In this document: piece by piece, positions 22,385-32,700 of the stretch
Layout of the letters: every line of letters starts with the position of its first letter
Position numbering within the stretch: the first letter of the stretch is position 1
Assembly: GCA_020444065.1 (NCBI GenBank)
Contig: JAHLLQ010000005.1
Span: 248,001-312,000 of the forward strand
Source: a bacterium
GTDB taxonomy: Bacteria; Sumerlaeota; Sumerlaeia; SLMS01; JAHLLQ01
Direction: 5' to 3'
DNA: 64,000 nt
The notes under the pieces: generated by a model
Told to the model about the DNA's origin: nothing
Database searches by the model: none
Seen by the model: the letters and a program-made list of their open reading frames with translations, nothing else
Translations under genes and position numbers: made by a program

Positions 22385-22984
22385 TTGAAGAACAAGACCA
22401 TTCAAAAGCAGAAAGCAGGATTCACACTGATCGAACTTCTGATCGTGGTCGCGATTATCGCAATCCTGGCGGCTATTGCGGTTCCGAACTTCCTTGAGGC
22501 GCAGACGCGTTCCAAGGTCAGCCGCGTTCATGCCGACCAGCGCACGATTGTCACGGCCATCGAATCCTACTCCATCGACTGGAACCGCTATCCGCCGGCA
22601 TCGCGTCCGTTCGGAAACACGCGCGTTCGCAATCGGGTCATCGATCGCTACATCATGATGACCACTCCCGTCGCCTACATCACGACGATCCCGAAGGATG
22701 TCTTCTGGAATGGTCGTGAGCAAAACATCCCCCTGACCTGGGGAGCGGACGTGTTCGATTACTTCGAGCGCCAGTCGACTCCGCTCGTCACAAACCCTTG
22801 GGGACCGGATTCAGAGCTTCAGTCCGCCCTATGGTTCCTCAGTTCCTGGGGACCGGATGGCGAGATCGATAGCGACAACAATGCAACGGGCCCAAGTGGC
22901 GACGGTCCGTACTACATGCACATCCAGTACGATCCAACGAACGGTTCGATCAGTGATGGAGACATCTCGCGCTGGGGACCGTAA
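22385..22984 (+). CDS. Type II secretion/type IV pilin-like prepilin (pseudopilin)
   Basis: 199 residues from TTG 22385 (GGAAGGAAG upstream). A short basic leader KNKTIQKQKAG precedes FTLIELLIVVAIIAILAAIA, the prepilin peptidase site and hydrophobic helix of type IV pilins and GspG-like pseudopilins; cleavage is expected between G and F, leaving an N-terminal Phe and Glu5. The C-terminal domain ends YDPTNGSISDGDISRWGP, almost the same as in the second pseudopilin at 37563. Such proteins polymerise in the envelope and may carry or export surface proteins; here it directly precedes secreted proteins. Confidence 0.88.
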   Translation: MKNKTIQKQKAGFTLIELLIVVAIIAILAAIAVPNFLEAQTRSKVSRVHADQRTIVTAIESYSIDWNRYPPASRPFGNTRVRNRVIDRYIMMTTPVAYITTIPKDVFWNGREQNIPLTWGADVFDYFERQSTPLVTNPWGPDSELQSALWFLSSWGPDGEIDSDNNATGPSGDGPYYMHIQYDPTNGSISDGDISRWGP

Positions 22985-23075
22985 GGTCTCGATTCGCGAT
23001 ACATTCTGTAACTAGAAAATAATCAATCCCGAGGAATACCCAGCCTAGCAAGACATCTTCTGAAAGGAGAATGTA

Positions 23076-25703
23076 ATGACATTCAAGGAGAGAATTCCGA
23101 AGAAAACCAAGGCGATTTTGACAGCCTGCGCCATGATGGTCGCAACGGCACCACTGGCACAGGCGGACCAGATTGCTTTCACGTCGTTCGAGGACGCCGT
23201 GGGTGAGATGGGCTTTGTGACGAGTATCGTCGCGCCCGATCCCGTCCCGTCCTCGCCCGCCATCTGGTGGATTTATCCCAGCGCCGCGACACCGAATCCC
23301 GGCGACGCGGATATGGCGATCTTCGCCAGCGACAGCTATAATGACTACTTCACAGTCAACTATCCCGGCACGATTCCCCTGGTTTCCACATCGAACCCCG
23401 CAGTAACCGGACGCGATGGCGCTGCTGAACTGACCGCGGAAGACGTCGGTCAGGACGGCATAAGCGGTGGGACCGTCTCAATCACGTTCGATCCGGTCAA
23501 TGTGAATGGCTATTCGAATGTTCAGGTCAAGATGCTCCTGGCGTCGACCGACGCCTTGAACTTTGAGACTTCCGACTACATCCGCGTCGAGTGCCACGAG
23601 GTCCTTGGTCCCGTGACCCGCATTGGTGGATTCACCGCCGATGGCACCGCAGCCATGGCGCAAGATACCGACTTCGACGATGTCGGCGATGGCACGGCCC
23701 TGGGTCTGACCTACCAAGAGTTCACGTTCGATGTGCCGACCGGTGTTGTCAGCTTCCAGTTGGAACTCGACGTGTCCGTCGATAGCAGCGAAGAGGTCTT
23801 CATCGACAACATTCGTATCGAAGGCACTCCGGGCGGAACAGTTCGCGATCCGATCATGCTGGTTGAGGCCACCGACCTTGACTACGGTCGTCTTGCCGAG
23901 AGTGGAACCGTCGATCAGGTCGTCACGATCACGAATCACCCGTCAGCGACTGCAACGCTGGTCGTGGACGGCACAACGGCCCTCACAGGCGCCGATGCAG
24001 GCAACTTCTCGATCCAGACGGCGCTTCCTCTGAACATTGCACCGGGTGCATCGGAAGATGTGACGGTTCGTTTGACGGCACCGGCGAGCGGTGGAGATAT
24101 CTTTGACGACGCCCTGCTGACGCTGCACTCGAACGACAATGTCTCGGCGACGCACGACGTCAACTTGACTGGTCGCGTATTCTCGACGACCCCGGTCACC
24201 GTTGAGGTTTCCGGTGTTCAGAATCCGCCGACGACCTTCGGAACCATCGACGAAGCCGTCGACTATCTCGACGTCAACGCAGTCGGCGCGCCGTGGGTCA
24301 TCAATGTGACCACCGACGGCCCGGCCGTTGAGCCTTCCTGCATCGATCTGAAGACGGCTGCTTTCGGCGGCGTCACGATCAATGGCGATGCAGATGCCAA
24401 TGACACGCCTTACACGATCATCACCGATGCAGCCACCGCCGGCAGCCAGGCCAACTACGCGACGGGCACGACCTACGCCGCCCTGGTTCTCGAGGCTGAT
24501 GAGGCAACCTATAACATCAACAACCTGATCTTCGTGCCGGCGTACGTTGGTGCCGGCGTGACTCTCGATGACACGGTCGGCGGTTCCTCCGGCGTGCGTG
24601 TGATGACGATCGACACGTACGAAAACGGTCCTCTGACCGCTTTTGATCTGACGCTCGAAGACATCACGATCGCCGGCAGCAAGACCGGCAACGTGGCGGC
24701 GATGGATCCAGACACGAACGAGTGGGCGGACACGACGCACTACGGTCGCGGTATCAATACGTTCAGCAGTTCAACGGAAGATCCTTCTCCGACATTCGCA
24801 AACATGGTGATGCGCAATGTGAAGATCTTCAACACGGAACTCGAGAACTTCAGCCACGGCGGCGACTACATGAACCTCGACGTGCTTGAGGGCTGCGTCT
24901 TTGCATGGTCCGGCGAGTCCTGCTTCGTCGTTGGCGGCACGAACACGGGCACGCTGAACATTCAGGGAACGGCCACAGACCGCATCCTCGTTCGCGGTAG
25001 CGGCCAAGTCGACGTTGATGAAGAAGGCATGACGGTTGTTCCGGATGCCGACTACGACTGGACGTACATGGGCTGGGTCGACGTTCTTGAGAACGGCGGC
25101 GAGAACGACATGGGACCGGGCCAGGGCCCGACGCTCATGGAATACTGCCGCTTCGCCTACAACAGCCAGACCAACGACGATGCCGACGGCACCGACACCG
25201 GCATTCGCTACGGCTACGGCGACACCGCGGCCGTTTCGACCACGACGGATCGCACCATCAGCAACTGCACGTTCCACGATGGCCAGAACCCCGCGGGCAC
25301 GCAGTATGCCATCAACTTCTACGGCCTGATGGACGGCATCACGTTCAACGTGACGGATTGTATCCTCTCCGGCGCAGGCGACACTGGCATCAACATGCGC
25401 GCTGGTGGCGAGTCGACAACCAACCTGACGAACACCGCCCTCGTGACGGCTGGAACCGACGCTCTGGCCGCCGAATTCGACGGCACGTACGACGGCTCGG
25501 CAGGTAACTTCACGCTGAACCAGACCAACGTCATCAACGACGATCCGGCCTACGTCAGCACGACCTACACCTATGGTGCCAGCGACGACTTCCTTCGTCC
25601 GTCCGCTGCCGCCTACGATGCAGCAGCCTCCGGTGGCGGCCCGCTGTTCGGTGGCGCAGGCCCGGGCAATACGAGCGTGGTCGACTGGGCGCTGTATAAC
25701 TAA
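23076..25703 (+). CDS. Large secreted protein: jellyroll-like module, ASPM/SPD-2/Hydin-like domain and right-handed beta-helix
   Basis: 875 residues from ATG 23076 with AAGGAG upstream. A signal peptide (AILTACAMMVATAPLAQA) is followed by a beta-rich module, about residues 30-245 (IAFTSFEDAVGEMGFV, EDVGQDGISGGTVSITFDPV, VFIDNIRIEG). Next is an Ig-like unit typical of choice-of-anchor/ASPM-Hydin domains (TDLDYGRLAESGTVDQVVTI, LPLNIAPGASEDVTVRL). The rest, from EAVDYLDVNAVGAPWVINVT on, looks like a parallel beta-helix (NCTFHDGQNPAG, VTDCILSGAGDTGINMRAG), a fold of polysaccharide lyases and binding proteins. No catalytic residues were identified. It sits between a pseudopilin and the FG-GAP genes. 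Confidence 0.8.
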   Translation: MTFKERIPKKTKAILTACAMMVATAPLAQADQIAFTSFEDAVGEMGFVTSIVAPDPVPSSPAIWWIYPSAATPNPGDADMAIFASDSYNDYFTVNYPGTIPLVSTSNPAVTGRDGAAELTAEDVGQDGISGGTVSITFDPVNVNGYSNVQVKMLLASTDALNFETSDYIRVECHEVLGPVTRIGGFTADGTAAMAQDTDFDDVGDGTALGLTYQEFTFDVPTGVVSFQLELDVSVDSSEEVFIDNIRIEGTPGGTVRDPIMLVEATDLDYGRLAESGTVDQVVTITNHPSATATLVVDGTTALTGADAGNFSIQTALPLNIAPGASEDVTVRLTAPASGGDIFDDALLTLHSNDNVSATHDVNLTGRVFSTTPVTVEVSGVQNPPTTFGTIDEAVDYLDVNAVGAPWVINVTTDGPAVEPSCIDLKTAAFGGVTINGDADANDTPYTIITDAATAGSQANYATGTTYAALVLEADEATYNINNLIFVPAYVGAGVTLDDTVGGSSGVRVMTIDTYENGPLTAFDLTLEDITIAGSKTGNVAAMDPDTNEWADTTHYGRGINTFSSSTEDPSPTFANMVMRNVKIFNTELENFSHGGDYMNLDVLEGCVFAWSGESCFVVGGTNTGTLNIQGTATDRILVRGSGQVDVDEEGMTVVPDADYDWTYMGWVDVLENGGENDMGPGQGPTLMEYCRFAYNSQTNDDADGTDTGIRYGYGDTAAVSTTTDRTISNCTFHDGQNPAGTQYAINFYGLMDGITFNVTDCILSGAGDTGINMRAGGESTTNLTNTALVTAGTDALAAEFDGTYDGSAGNFTLNQTNVINDDPAYVSTTYTYGASDDFLRPSAAAYDAAASGGGPLFGGAGPGNTSVVDWALYN

Positions 25704-25746
25704 CCCAAACGAATCTCCAACCCTCCTGAACCATGTGGTGGTGAAG

Positions 25747-25785
25747 CTCGTGGCCGGCTGCAAGGCCGGCCACGAGTCTCTTTTC
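25747..25785 (+). terminator. Rho-independent terminator, 12-bp stem
   Basis: CTCGTGGCCGGC (25747-25758) pairs perfectly with GCCGGCCACGAG (25765-25776) around a six-base loop TGCAAG and is followed by TCTCTTTTCT. It lies between the beta-helix gene and the first FG-GAP gene, and could reduce transcription into the downstream set. Confidence 0.8.
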
Positions 25786-25803
25786 TGGGAAAAGAAAATC
25801 TTA

Positions 25804-27834
25804 ATGCGCTGCTCATATCTTCCACTCAATCTCTTCTCTCTCCTTCTCTGCCTGATGGCGTCTTTCGCTTCCGCAGATTTGGTCAGCGGCGAACCGATCA
25901 TGCTCGGCGATGGAACCATGAACGGTCCGCTCTCTGCCGATGCGATCACCTCGGAGCCGTACGGATATGCGTACCTCTACGGAGGAGAACAACCCGACCT
26001 GTTTGTGGGTTCGACGAGTGGACTCTACTTGTATCAATGGCTGGAGACCGACGCCGAGACGAACGCTCCCGTCTTCGGAAACAGAGTGAGAGTATCCCAT
26101 CCGTGGGATGCAGACATCGATGCGCGCAGAGGTACTGTCCTGCAACTTGACGGTACTACCTACGGAGTATTTATCGAAGGAGACGAGCTGGTCATTTGCA
26201 CGTTCGATCTCCCGACACTCAAGTTTACAGAAACGGCCCGGCTCTCCTACGATGGCTTAGTTCCACGCAATCCAGTCTGCGTGACTATCGGACCGAATGC
26301 GGACGGCACGTTTCAGATTGTCTTTGGTATCAGCGATGGAACATCCAGCGCGGCGAGCGACTTCGATCGCTGGGACTGGCGCTATCGCATGTACGATGGC
26401 GCCGGCATCACGCGCGGTTATCTGTCCTACTACTATCTATACGGAATGCGTCTCTCGAAGCTCGACGAGACTGGCAAGTTCACGAATATTGCACGCATCA
26501 CGGACGGGACGGACGAAGTTCTCTTCTACCTGCCCGGCTCAACTTTCGTCAATCTGGGCGAAGGTTACGAGCGGGATCTGATCGTTGGGGCCCGCACAGG
26601 GGTCTTTCCCTATCGGCACAATACGGCAGGTGAGACCGGGGCCTCTTTCGAGGAAATGAAGTTCGTCGCGGATCTCGATGGTCTTGTCATGCGCCATCCG
26701 AACATTCGTCCCAGTACAATCGCCTATCCGGATCCTGAGACTGGTCTCAGCAATCTGATTTCCGGCGGCGAAGGAATGATCAGCTTCAATCGATTCACCG
26801 GCGAGTTCACCGAAAACGGTGCGCCGATCTACGGGAGAAACGTCCCCGTCCTCGAGGCGAATGCCCAACTCTATCATGGCTCTCTCGGAGTTGCCAATAC
26901 AGTCGATTGGAACGGCGACGATGTTGACGATCTGGTGATCGGCAACTCCACCGGACACATCTGGTATTTTGAGAATGCCGGGACGAACACAGTGCCCCTT
27001 TTTCAACCCGGCACGTATGTGGAAGCGAACGGCAAACCGATCCAACTGCAACCTGGCTACTGGAGAGACATCCAGGGGCCTGCGGAGTCGCGGTGGGGGT
27101 ACATTTGCCCCGAGGTCGCCGATTGGAATGAAGACGGGCTGCCCGACATCATTACCGGTGGATCAACTGCTCAGTACATCGTGTACATGAACGTCGGAAC
27201 CCCCACCGAACCGCAGTTCGGTGAAGGCAAAGTCCTTCGCCTGGACGGTAGCGAATTGCACGGAACCTGGCGCTCGAAGGCGGGTGTTGGAAAACTCGGC
27301 GATCGCATGGCGATCGTGGCGCTCGATGATCAGAACGAGTTTCATTTGTACTGGCGCCTGGATGACTACAATGTCGAGGACGGCGGAAAACTGCACCTGG
27401 ACGACAACCGAACGATTACAGCGACACCCGAATTCCGGCGCTCCGGCGCAATGGGGCGCGTGAAGATCAACCTGGACGATTGGGACGAAGATGGCGCGAC
27501 GGACTTGTTCGTTGGCACGTTTGGGCGCACTTCTATTCCTTCGCCGGATGCCGGTCTTCCATCTCACCTTCTCAAGAAATCCTCTGTCCTCCTTCTGCGA
27601 AATGCCGGCACCGACGAAGAACCCGTCTTCGAATTCCCGAAGTACTTCGCTTCTGATGGCGTGCAGATCTACTACGGCGGGCACTCGATCGGGCCGGACG
27701 TCTGTCACTTTGGCGCGTTCGGTCGGAAGGGCATCGTTGTCGCCAATGAATCGGGCCGCGTTGTCTTCTACCACGCGCTGAAGCTGAGTCTTGAAACGTG
27801 GGAACCAGGCGCAAGGGCTGCCTCCAATGACTAA
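25804..27834 (+). CDS. Secreted FG-GAP/VCBS beta-propeller protein (family member 1)
   Basis: 676 residues from ATG 25804. A signal peptide (LPLNLFSLLLCLMASFASA) is followed by a proposed propeller. Calcium-loop FG-GAP motifs are DWNGDDVDDLVIG, DWNEDGLPDIITGG and DWDEDGATDLFVG. The family signature DIQGPAESRWGYICPEVADW and the segment LYWRLDDYNVEDGGKL, then SIPSPDAGLP, recur in the other members. FG-GAP propellers are known from integrins and some polysaccharide lyases; no catalytic residues are recognised, so binding or lyase roles are both open. Its stop overlaps the start of the next gene by 8 bases, suggesting coupled translation. Confidence 0.83.
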   Translation: MRCSYLPLNLFSLLLCLMASFASADLVSGEPIMLGDGTMNGPLSADAITSEPYGYAYLYGGEQPDLFVGSTSGLYLYQWLETDAETNAPVFGNRVRVSHPWDADIDARRGTVLQLDGTTYGVFIEGDELVICTFDLPTLKFTETARLSYDGLVPRNPVCVTIGPNADGTFQIVFGISDGTSSAASDFDRWDWRYRMYDGAGITRGYLSYYYLYGMRLSKLDETGKFTNIARITDGTDEVLFYLPGSTFVNLGEGYERDLIVGARTGVFPYRHNTAGETGASFEEMKFVADLDGLVMRHPNIRPSTIAYPDPETGLSNLISGGEGMISFNRFTGEFTENGAPIYGRNVPVLEANAQLYHGSLGVANTVDWNGDDVDDLVIGNSTGHIWYFENAGTNTVPLFQPGTYVEANGKPIQLQPGYWRDIQGPAESRWGYICPEVADWNEDGLPDIITGGSTAQYIVYMNVGTPTEPQFGEGKVLRLDGSELHGTWRSKAGVGKLGDRMAIVALDDQNEFHLYWRLDDYNVEDGGKLHLDDNRTITATPEFRRSGAMGRVKINLDDWDEDGATDLFVGTFGRTSIPSPDAGLPSHLLKKSSVLLLRNAGTDEEPVFEFPKYFASDGVQIYYGGHSIGPDVCHFGAFGRKGIVVANESGRVVFYHALKLSLETWEPGARAASND

Positions 27835-29782
27835 GAAGTCGCTGCTCTCAGTCATGCTGACAGCGGGATTGGCCTCGTCGGCGATTGCCGCCGGGCCGAT
27901 TAGTGGGCAGCCCCTGATGCCGCCCGATGCGGACCCGACGTCCTTTGTCTGGAGCGATGGTGTTTCGACATCGCGATTCCCCGCGGGCGTGGCGGACGTG
28001 TTCGGAAACGGTCCCTACGATGCGTTTGTCTCCCTGGAATACATCTATCCGTTCGAGGGTTTTCACGCATCCGGCGCACCGATCTACGGCGATCCCGTGG
28101 CGACGACAAATGGCGCGGGAAATGGACGAATCGTTCTTGGTTCGGACGACAAGATCTACGGTCTATTCTGGTCCGTGAAGACAGTGACCATCCGGGAATT
28201 CGACAAGTCGACTCTGACATTCGGTACCGATGTTTCGCGGACATTGAGCCTTCCCGCAAACATCCATCGCGCGACCGGAATTCTGCGGCCGGACGGGAAG
28301 TTGCTCGTGGCAACGACCGTGGCAGACGGCGAAGGGTATATGCCTCCTTCGCCTCCCGATGCCGACGAACCTGGTTACTATCCCTACGATGGCAGCCGGC
28401 GCTGGCGCGGGGGAACGCCCGGATACAAGCTCTACACGCAGTTGTTCGCCTCACCTTCGCTTGGATACCCAGCACAGGATGGCCCTGCGTATGGCGGCGA
28501 GAAGGTTTTCTTGTATGAGAACACGTCGCTGAGTTTCCTGGAGCCGCCAACGCCATCGAACGAGGCGATTCTCGTCGGAACCGATAAGGGAGGAATCATC
28601 CGTCTGTTCGAGATCGCCGCGGACGGCAGCATCTCAGAGCAGCGGAGCATCCTTCCCGACAGTCATGGGATTGGAATGATCCACAATTGCGTCTACCCGA
28701 ATGCGACCGGCATGCCCGCGGCCGATGGACAGTGGAGCAACATGCTCGTCGGTGATACCGGGCTCCTGTGGTATTATCCGTACGCCGGTTCAACGACCTC
28801 TTCTGGGTTTCCGATGTACGAACCGGCGATTCCTGTTCGGCGCCGTAACGTTGAACATCGGCTTGGAGATCTGCCGGTGATCTCGGCGGGAGATATCGAC
28901 GGCGATGGATTGCAGGATATTCTGGGCGGCAACGACGCGGGGCGCGTCTTCTGGATGAAGAATGTAGGGACGGAGTCGGTTCCTGAATTCGCCACGCCGG
29001 AGTATCTGACTGCCGGCGGAGCGGAGTTCGTCATGCGTCCGGGACCGGTGAAGTCACTTCAGGGTCCGACAGAGAGCGCGTGGGGCTATACATGTCCTTC
29101 ACTGTACGACATGAACAAGGACGGGAAACTGGATATCATCCTTAGCAGCAGCCTCGGCCTCGTCCATGTCCTGTTGCAGACACAGTCAGATCCCGTCGCA
29201 TTTGGCAAACCGCAGGCAGTCTACTCCGACGGCCAGCCGATGGGGATTACGTGGCGCCAGCAGGTTGCCGGAACGAATTGGGGGATCGAAGGCAACGATC
29301 AGTTGGTGACCTTTGATGAACGCGATTTCCTGCGCGTTTTCCATCGACTCGATGCCACGAATGTCGTCCCCGGAGAAGTCCTGCGACTGGCGGATGGAGA
29401 ACCGATTACAGCGAACACGAAATTCTGTGGCCAGTACGGCCGCACGAAGACAAACGTCGTCGATTGGGATGGCGACGGAGTGTACGATCTGCTGTTCGGC
29501 GTTCGGCGTTGGCACTCGATTCCGAATCCCGTCACAGGCCTTCCGCAAGCCGCCGGTGGAACGCGTCAATCCGGCGCTCTCTTCATGAAGAACGTCGGCA
29601 GTAACGCATCGCCTGCTTTCGATTTCCCCGTTCGTCTGCAGTACGATGGAAGCTTGATCGAGTTGGGCGCCCACTCCGCTTCGGTGGCACCGCTCGACAT
29701 GGGAGTGGGGGGCAAAGCCCTTCTGATTGCTGAAGAAACTGGAAGCGTGATGTTCTATTCTCGGAGTGACCTGAGCCCTTGA
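27827..29782 (+). CDS. Secreted FG-GAP/VCBS beta-propeller protein (family member 2)
   Basis: 651 residues from ATG 27827, overlapping the previous stop. A signal peptide (KKSLLSVMLTAGLASSAIAA) leads to GPISGQPLMPPDA. FG-GAP loops DIDGDGLQDILGG, DMNKDGKLDIILS and DWDGDGVYDLLFG are present. The family blocks are SLQGPTESAWGYTCPSLYD, LRVFHRLDATNVVPGEVL and SIPNPVTGLPQAAGG. Compared with member 1 it lacks inserted domains and is probably a plain seven- or eight-bladed propeller. TGATG joins it to the next gene. Substrate unknown; location outside the cytoplasmic membrane. Confidence 0.83.
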   Translation: MTKKSLLSVMLTAGLASSAIAAGPISGQPLMPPDADPTSFVWSDGVSTSRFPAGVADVFGNGPYDAFVSLEYIYPFEGFHASGAPIYGDPVATTNGAGNGRIVLGSDDKIYGLFWSVKTVTIREFDKSTLTFGTDVSRTLSLPANIHRATGILRPDGKLLVATTVADGEGYMPPSPPDADEPGYYPYDGSRRWRGGTPGYKLYTQLFASPSLGYPAQDGPAYGGEKVFLYENTSLSFLEPPTPSNEAILVGTDKGGIIRLFEIAADGSISEQRSILPDSHGIGMIHNCVYPNATGMPAADGQWSNMLVGDTGLLWYYPYAGSTTSSGFPMYEPAIPVRRRNVEHRLGDLPVISAGDIDGDGLQDILGGNDAGRVFWMKNVGTESVPEFATPEYLTAGGAEFVMRPGPVKSLQGPTESAWGYTCPSLYDMNKDGKLDIILSSSLGLVHVLLQTQSDPVAFGKPQAVYSDGQPMGITWRQQVAGTNWGIEGNDQLVTFDERDFLRVFHRLDATNVVPGEVLRLADGEPITANTKFCGQYGRTKTNVVDWDGDGVYDLLFGVRRWHSIPNPVTGLPQAAGGTRQSGALFMKNVGSNASPAFDFPVRLQYDGSLIELGAHSASVAPLDMGVGGKALLIAEETGSVMFYSRSDLSP

Positions 29783-32700
29783 TGACTACGATTCGACTTC
29801 ATAGCAAACGCAAGATCACAATGATCGCCGGTGTCCTCGCGATCGCCGCCAGTGCCATCGCACAGGGCGATTCGAGCATTACCCAGACGGTGCCAGGGGC
29901 ACTGGAGAGCATCGAGCTCTCTCAAGGACCATTGGTCCCTGGGGAGCGGAATGAGTCGCAGGTTCTTGGCGTCGCGGATATCAAAGGCAATGGGCCCTAC
30001 GATTTGTTTTTGGCCTACGATGAGTTGTATCCGTATGCACAGCACAATTCCAGTGGCGCGCCCGAATATGGCCCGGCAATCAAACTTCACCCGCCCATGC
30101 TGAACGGGGCGATCGACGAGGAAAACCTCCTCCTGGCTGCGCCGCTGGCCGAGGCCGATGCGTACTTCGCACGAATCGCGATTGCCGCGGGCCACGTCAA
30201 GACTATGGAGCCCGATAATTACATTACATTCGAGGTCGAATTCAACGATGGCTCGAGCGTCGTTTTAGGATCATTCCGGGGCGATGCAGAACTGGCGACC
30301 GGTTGCCTGGCACTTGATACAAATGGGGACGGCGTTGGCGATGAACTTCCGCTCGATGTTGCCTTCCGCAGTTACACGTTCCCGATTCCCGAAGGCGAAT
30401 GGCCGGTCACGCTTCGTATCCTGGTCGACGTCGACGGGGGGGAAGAAGTTGGGATCGACGGAATCGAGATTCTCGAAGCGTGCGGTTCTGAAGTCATTTC
30501 GATAGCAAGGTCCGGATTCGAGAATGATGATTCGGAACTGACATTCACGACGAATCTCTCTGCGGGTTCCGTCTCGTCGAACACCGTTGATTTTCGGGGC
30601 GCGCTATTGGCCGGAGATGGATTCAACGATTTCGTCGCAGTCGCACCCGCTTACGTCGATACCCTCTTCTCTCAGGCCAACCTCGATCTCGGTTTCAACA
30701 GTTGGGAAGGCGATGGCTTCCTGATGGTCGAGGACACAGGCCAGGATGGACTTCCGGGGGAAGTCGCCCTGACGTTCGAGCCCGTCGCAGAACCGCCATC
30801 GTTGCAGACGGTTTCCGGCACGCGGATCGAGTACGCGCCGTCGTTGCTCGGGACCTCGCATGTTGCCTCGGGCGGTGGTTTGGTACTTGACCCCGCCGAT
30901 GGCGTCCAGGGCTTGAATGTAATCCCAGCGGCAGCAATGTCGATGAGTGCGTGTACGTGGTCGGCGTGGATCAATGTTGATTCGTACGAGACCGGCGCGT
31001 TCACCACCACTCATCCCCACACGATTCTGAGCGGTTACTCCAGCGGTTCGCTCGCCGCAGTCTTCCGCCTCTTTGAGGGCAAGGTTCAGGCCGGATGGTA
31101 CGATGGAGAGCGCTATCTGCTGTCGACAATCGAACAGCCGATCGCCACGGGAGAATGGGTTCACGTTGCGGTTACGATCGATGGCAGTTCTGCTCCGCGG
31201 CTCTTCGTCAATGGCCTGGAGCAGCCCGCAACGATCTCAAGTGGCGACCCAACCGCTCCGATTCCCGCGTTGGACGATTTGCGAATCGGTTATCATTCCG
31301 ATACGGGCAGTCTTCGCATCCTCGACGGATCAATCCGCGACTTCCGGATGTATGATCGCGATATGTCCGAGGCCGAACTGACCGCAATGGCCGCGGCTGG
31401 TGCGAATACCTACAACATCATTCCTGCGGAAGAACTGAACGCCGGAGATCTTGTGACGATGCCGGACGATCGCCTGATTGCGGCGTCCTTCGCCGGCAAC
31501 AGCCTGGTTCTCATGCAGTATGATCGCGAAGGTTCTCAATTCCAGGAAATCGCGCGGCAGGCTATCCCCGGTGTCGGAACACTCCACTCGCTGGCCGCCT
31601 CGGTCGATGGGAGCGACGGAATCGCATTGCACATGTCGACGCGCGGTCCGGCGGACTACCTGTCCTATGGCCACCCACTCTACAGCGAAGACTTCATGCC
31701 GTACGACGGCGCAGGCATCTGGCTCGGCGGCAAACCGTACGATCTGTTCTACCAGGCCGGAGTGACGTTCTTCGGAGACTCGACGATCTTCTCGGATGTG
31801 AGCGAAACGGGCCAGGATGTCCCACAAGTTCCATACGGGATCGCTGGGTTGGCGCCCTATGCCGATGGGCTTGTCGCCGGTTCTGAACTGGGAATGTTAT
31901 ACTCTTACACGACCGACGAAACAGGGGAGATCACGGGCCGACGCTACCTCTGGCACGAAGGCCAGGAACTCCTTCTTCATCCATACGGAGACGCGCGACC
32001 AATTGCGATCGCGAACGAATCTCAGGATGGCTACGATCTTCTCGTTCAATCTCCCGCAGGACTTCATCTCTATCGCCCGATCTCGCTGGAAGACATGATC
32101 TTCCAAGCGATTCAGCCGATTCAGGCGGAGGCTGTTTCTCTGTACTTCGGTCGCGACGCAGTCATCACCAGTGGCGATATCAATGGGGACACCATCCCCG
32201 ATCTGATCGCCGGCAATGCCTCGGGTGAACTGCTCTGGGCCCAGGGAATCACGAGCACCGAATACAGTGCTCCGACGCCTCTCTCGATCGACGGTGAAGC
32301 CTACAACTACGACGCCGGATATCGTGGCTCGCTACAGGGGCCGGCGCAGGGTCGCCTGGGTTACACGGCGCCGACGGTTTTCGACTGGGACGGCGATGGC
32401 CGCAACGACCTGCTACTTTCCAATATCAGCGGCGATTACTTCCTGGTCCGTCACCGCGATACCGATTCGGCAGAATTCGACGCGCCGGTGCCGATCTATC
32501 TCGATGGTCTGGAACTGCGCACGACGTGGCGTAACCAGCCGGCGATCGCTGCCCTGGGAACCGAAGCCAAGCCGGCTCTTGTGACGTTTGATGCAGACGA
32601 CAAACTTCATCTGTACTGGCACTACGACGCGCAGAACGTGATGGATGGCGGCCTTCTTCTGGCGGAGGGGGGAGAGGCCATCGATGCAAACGAACTCGAC

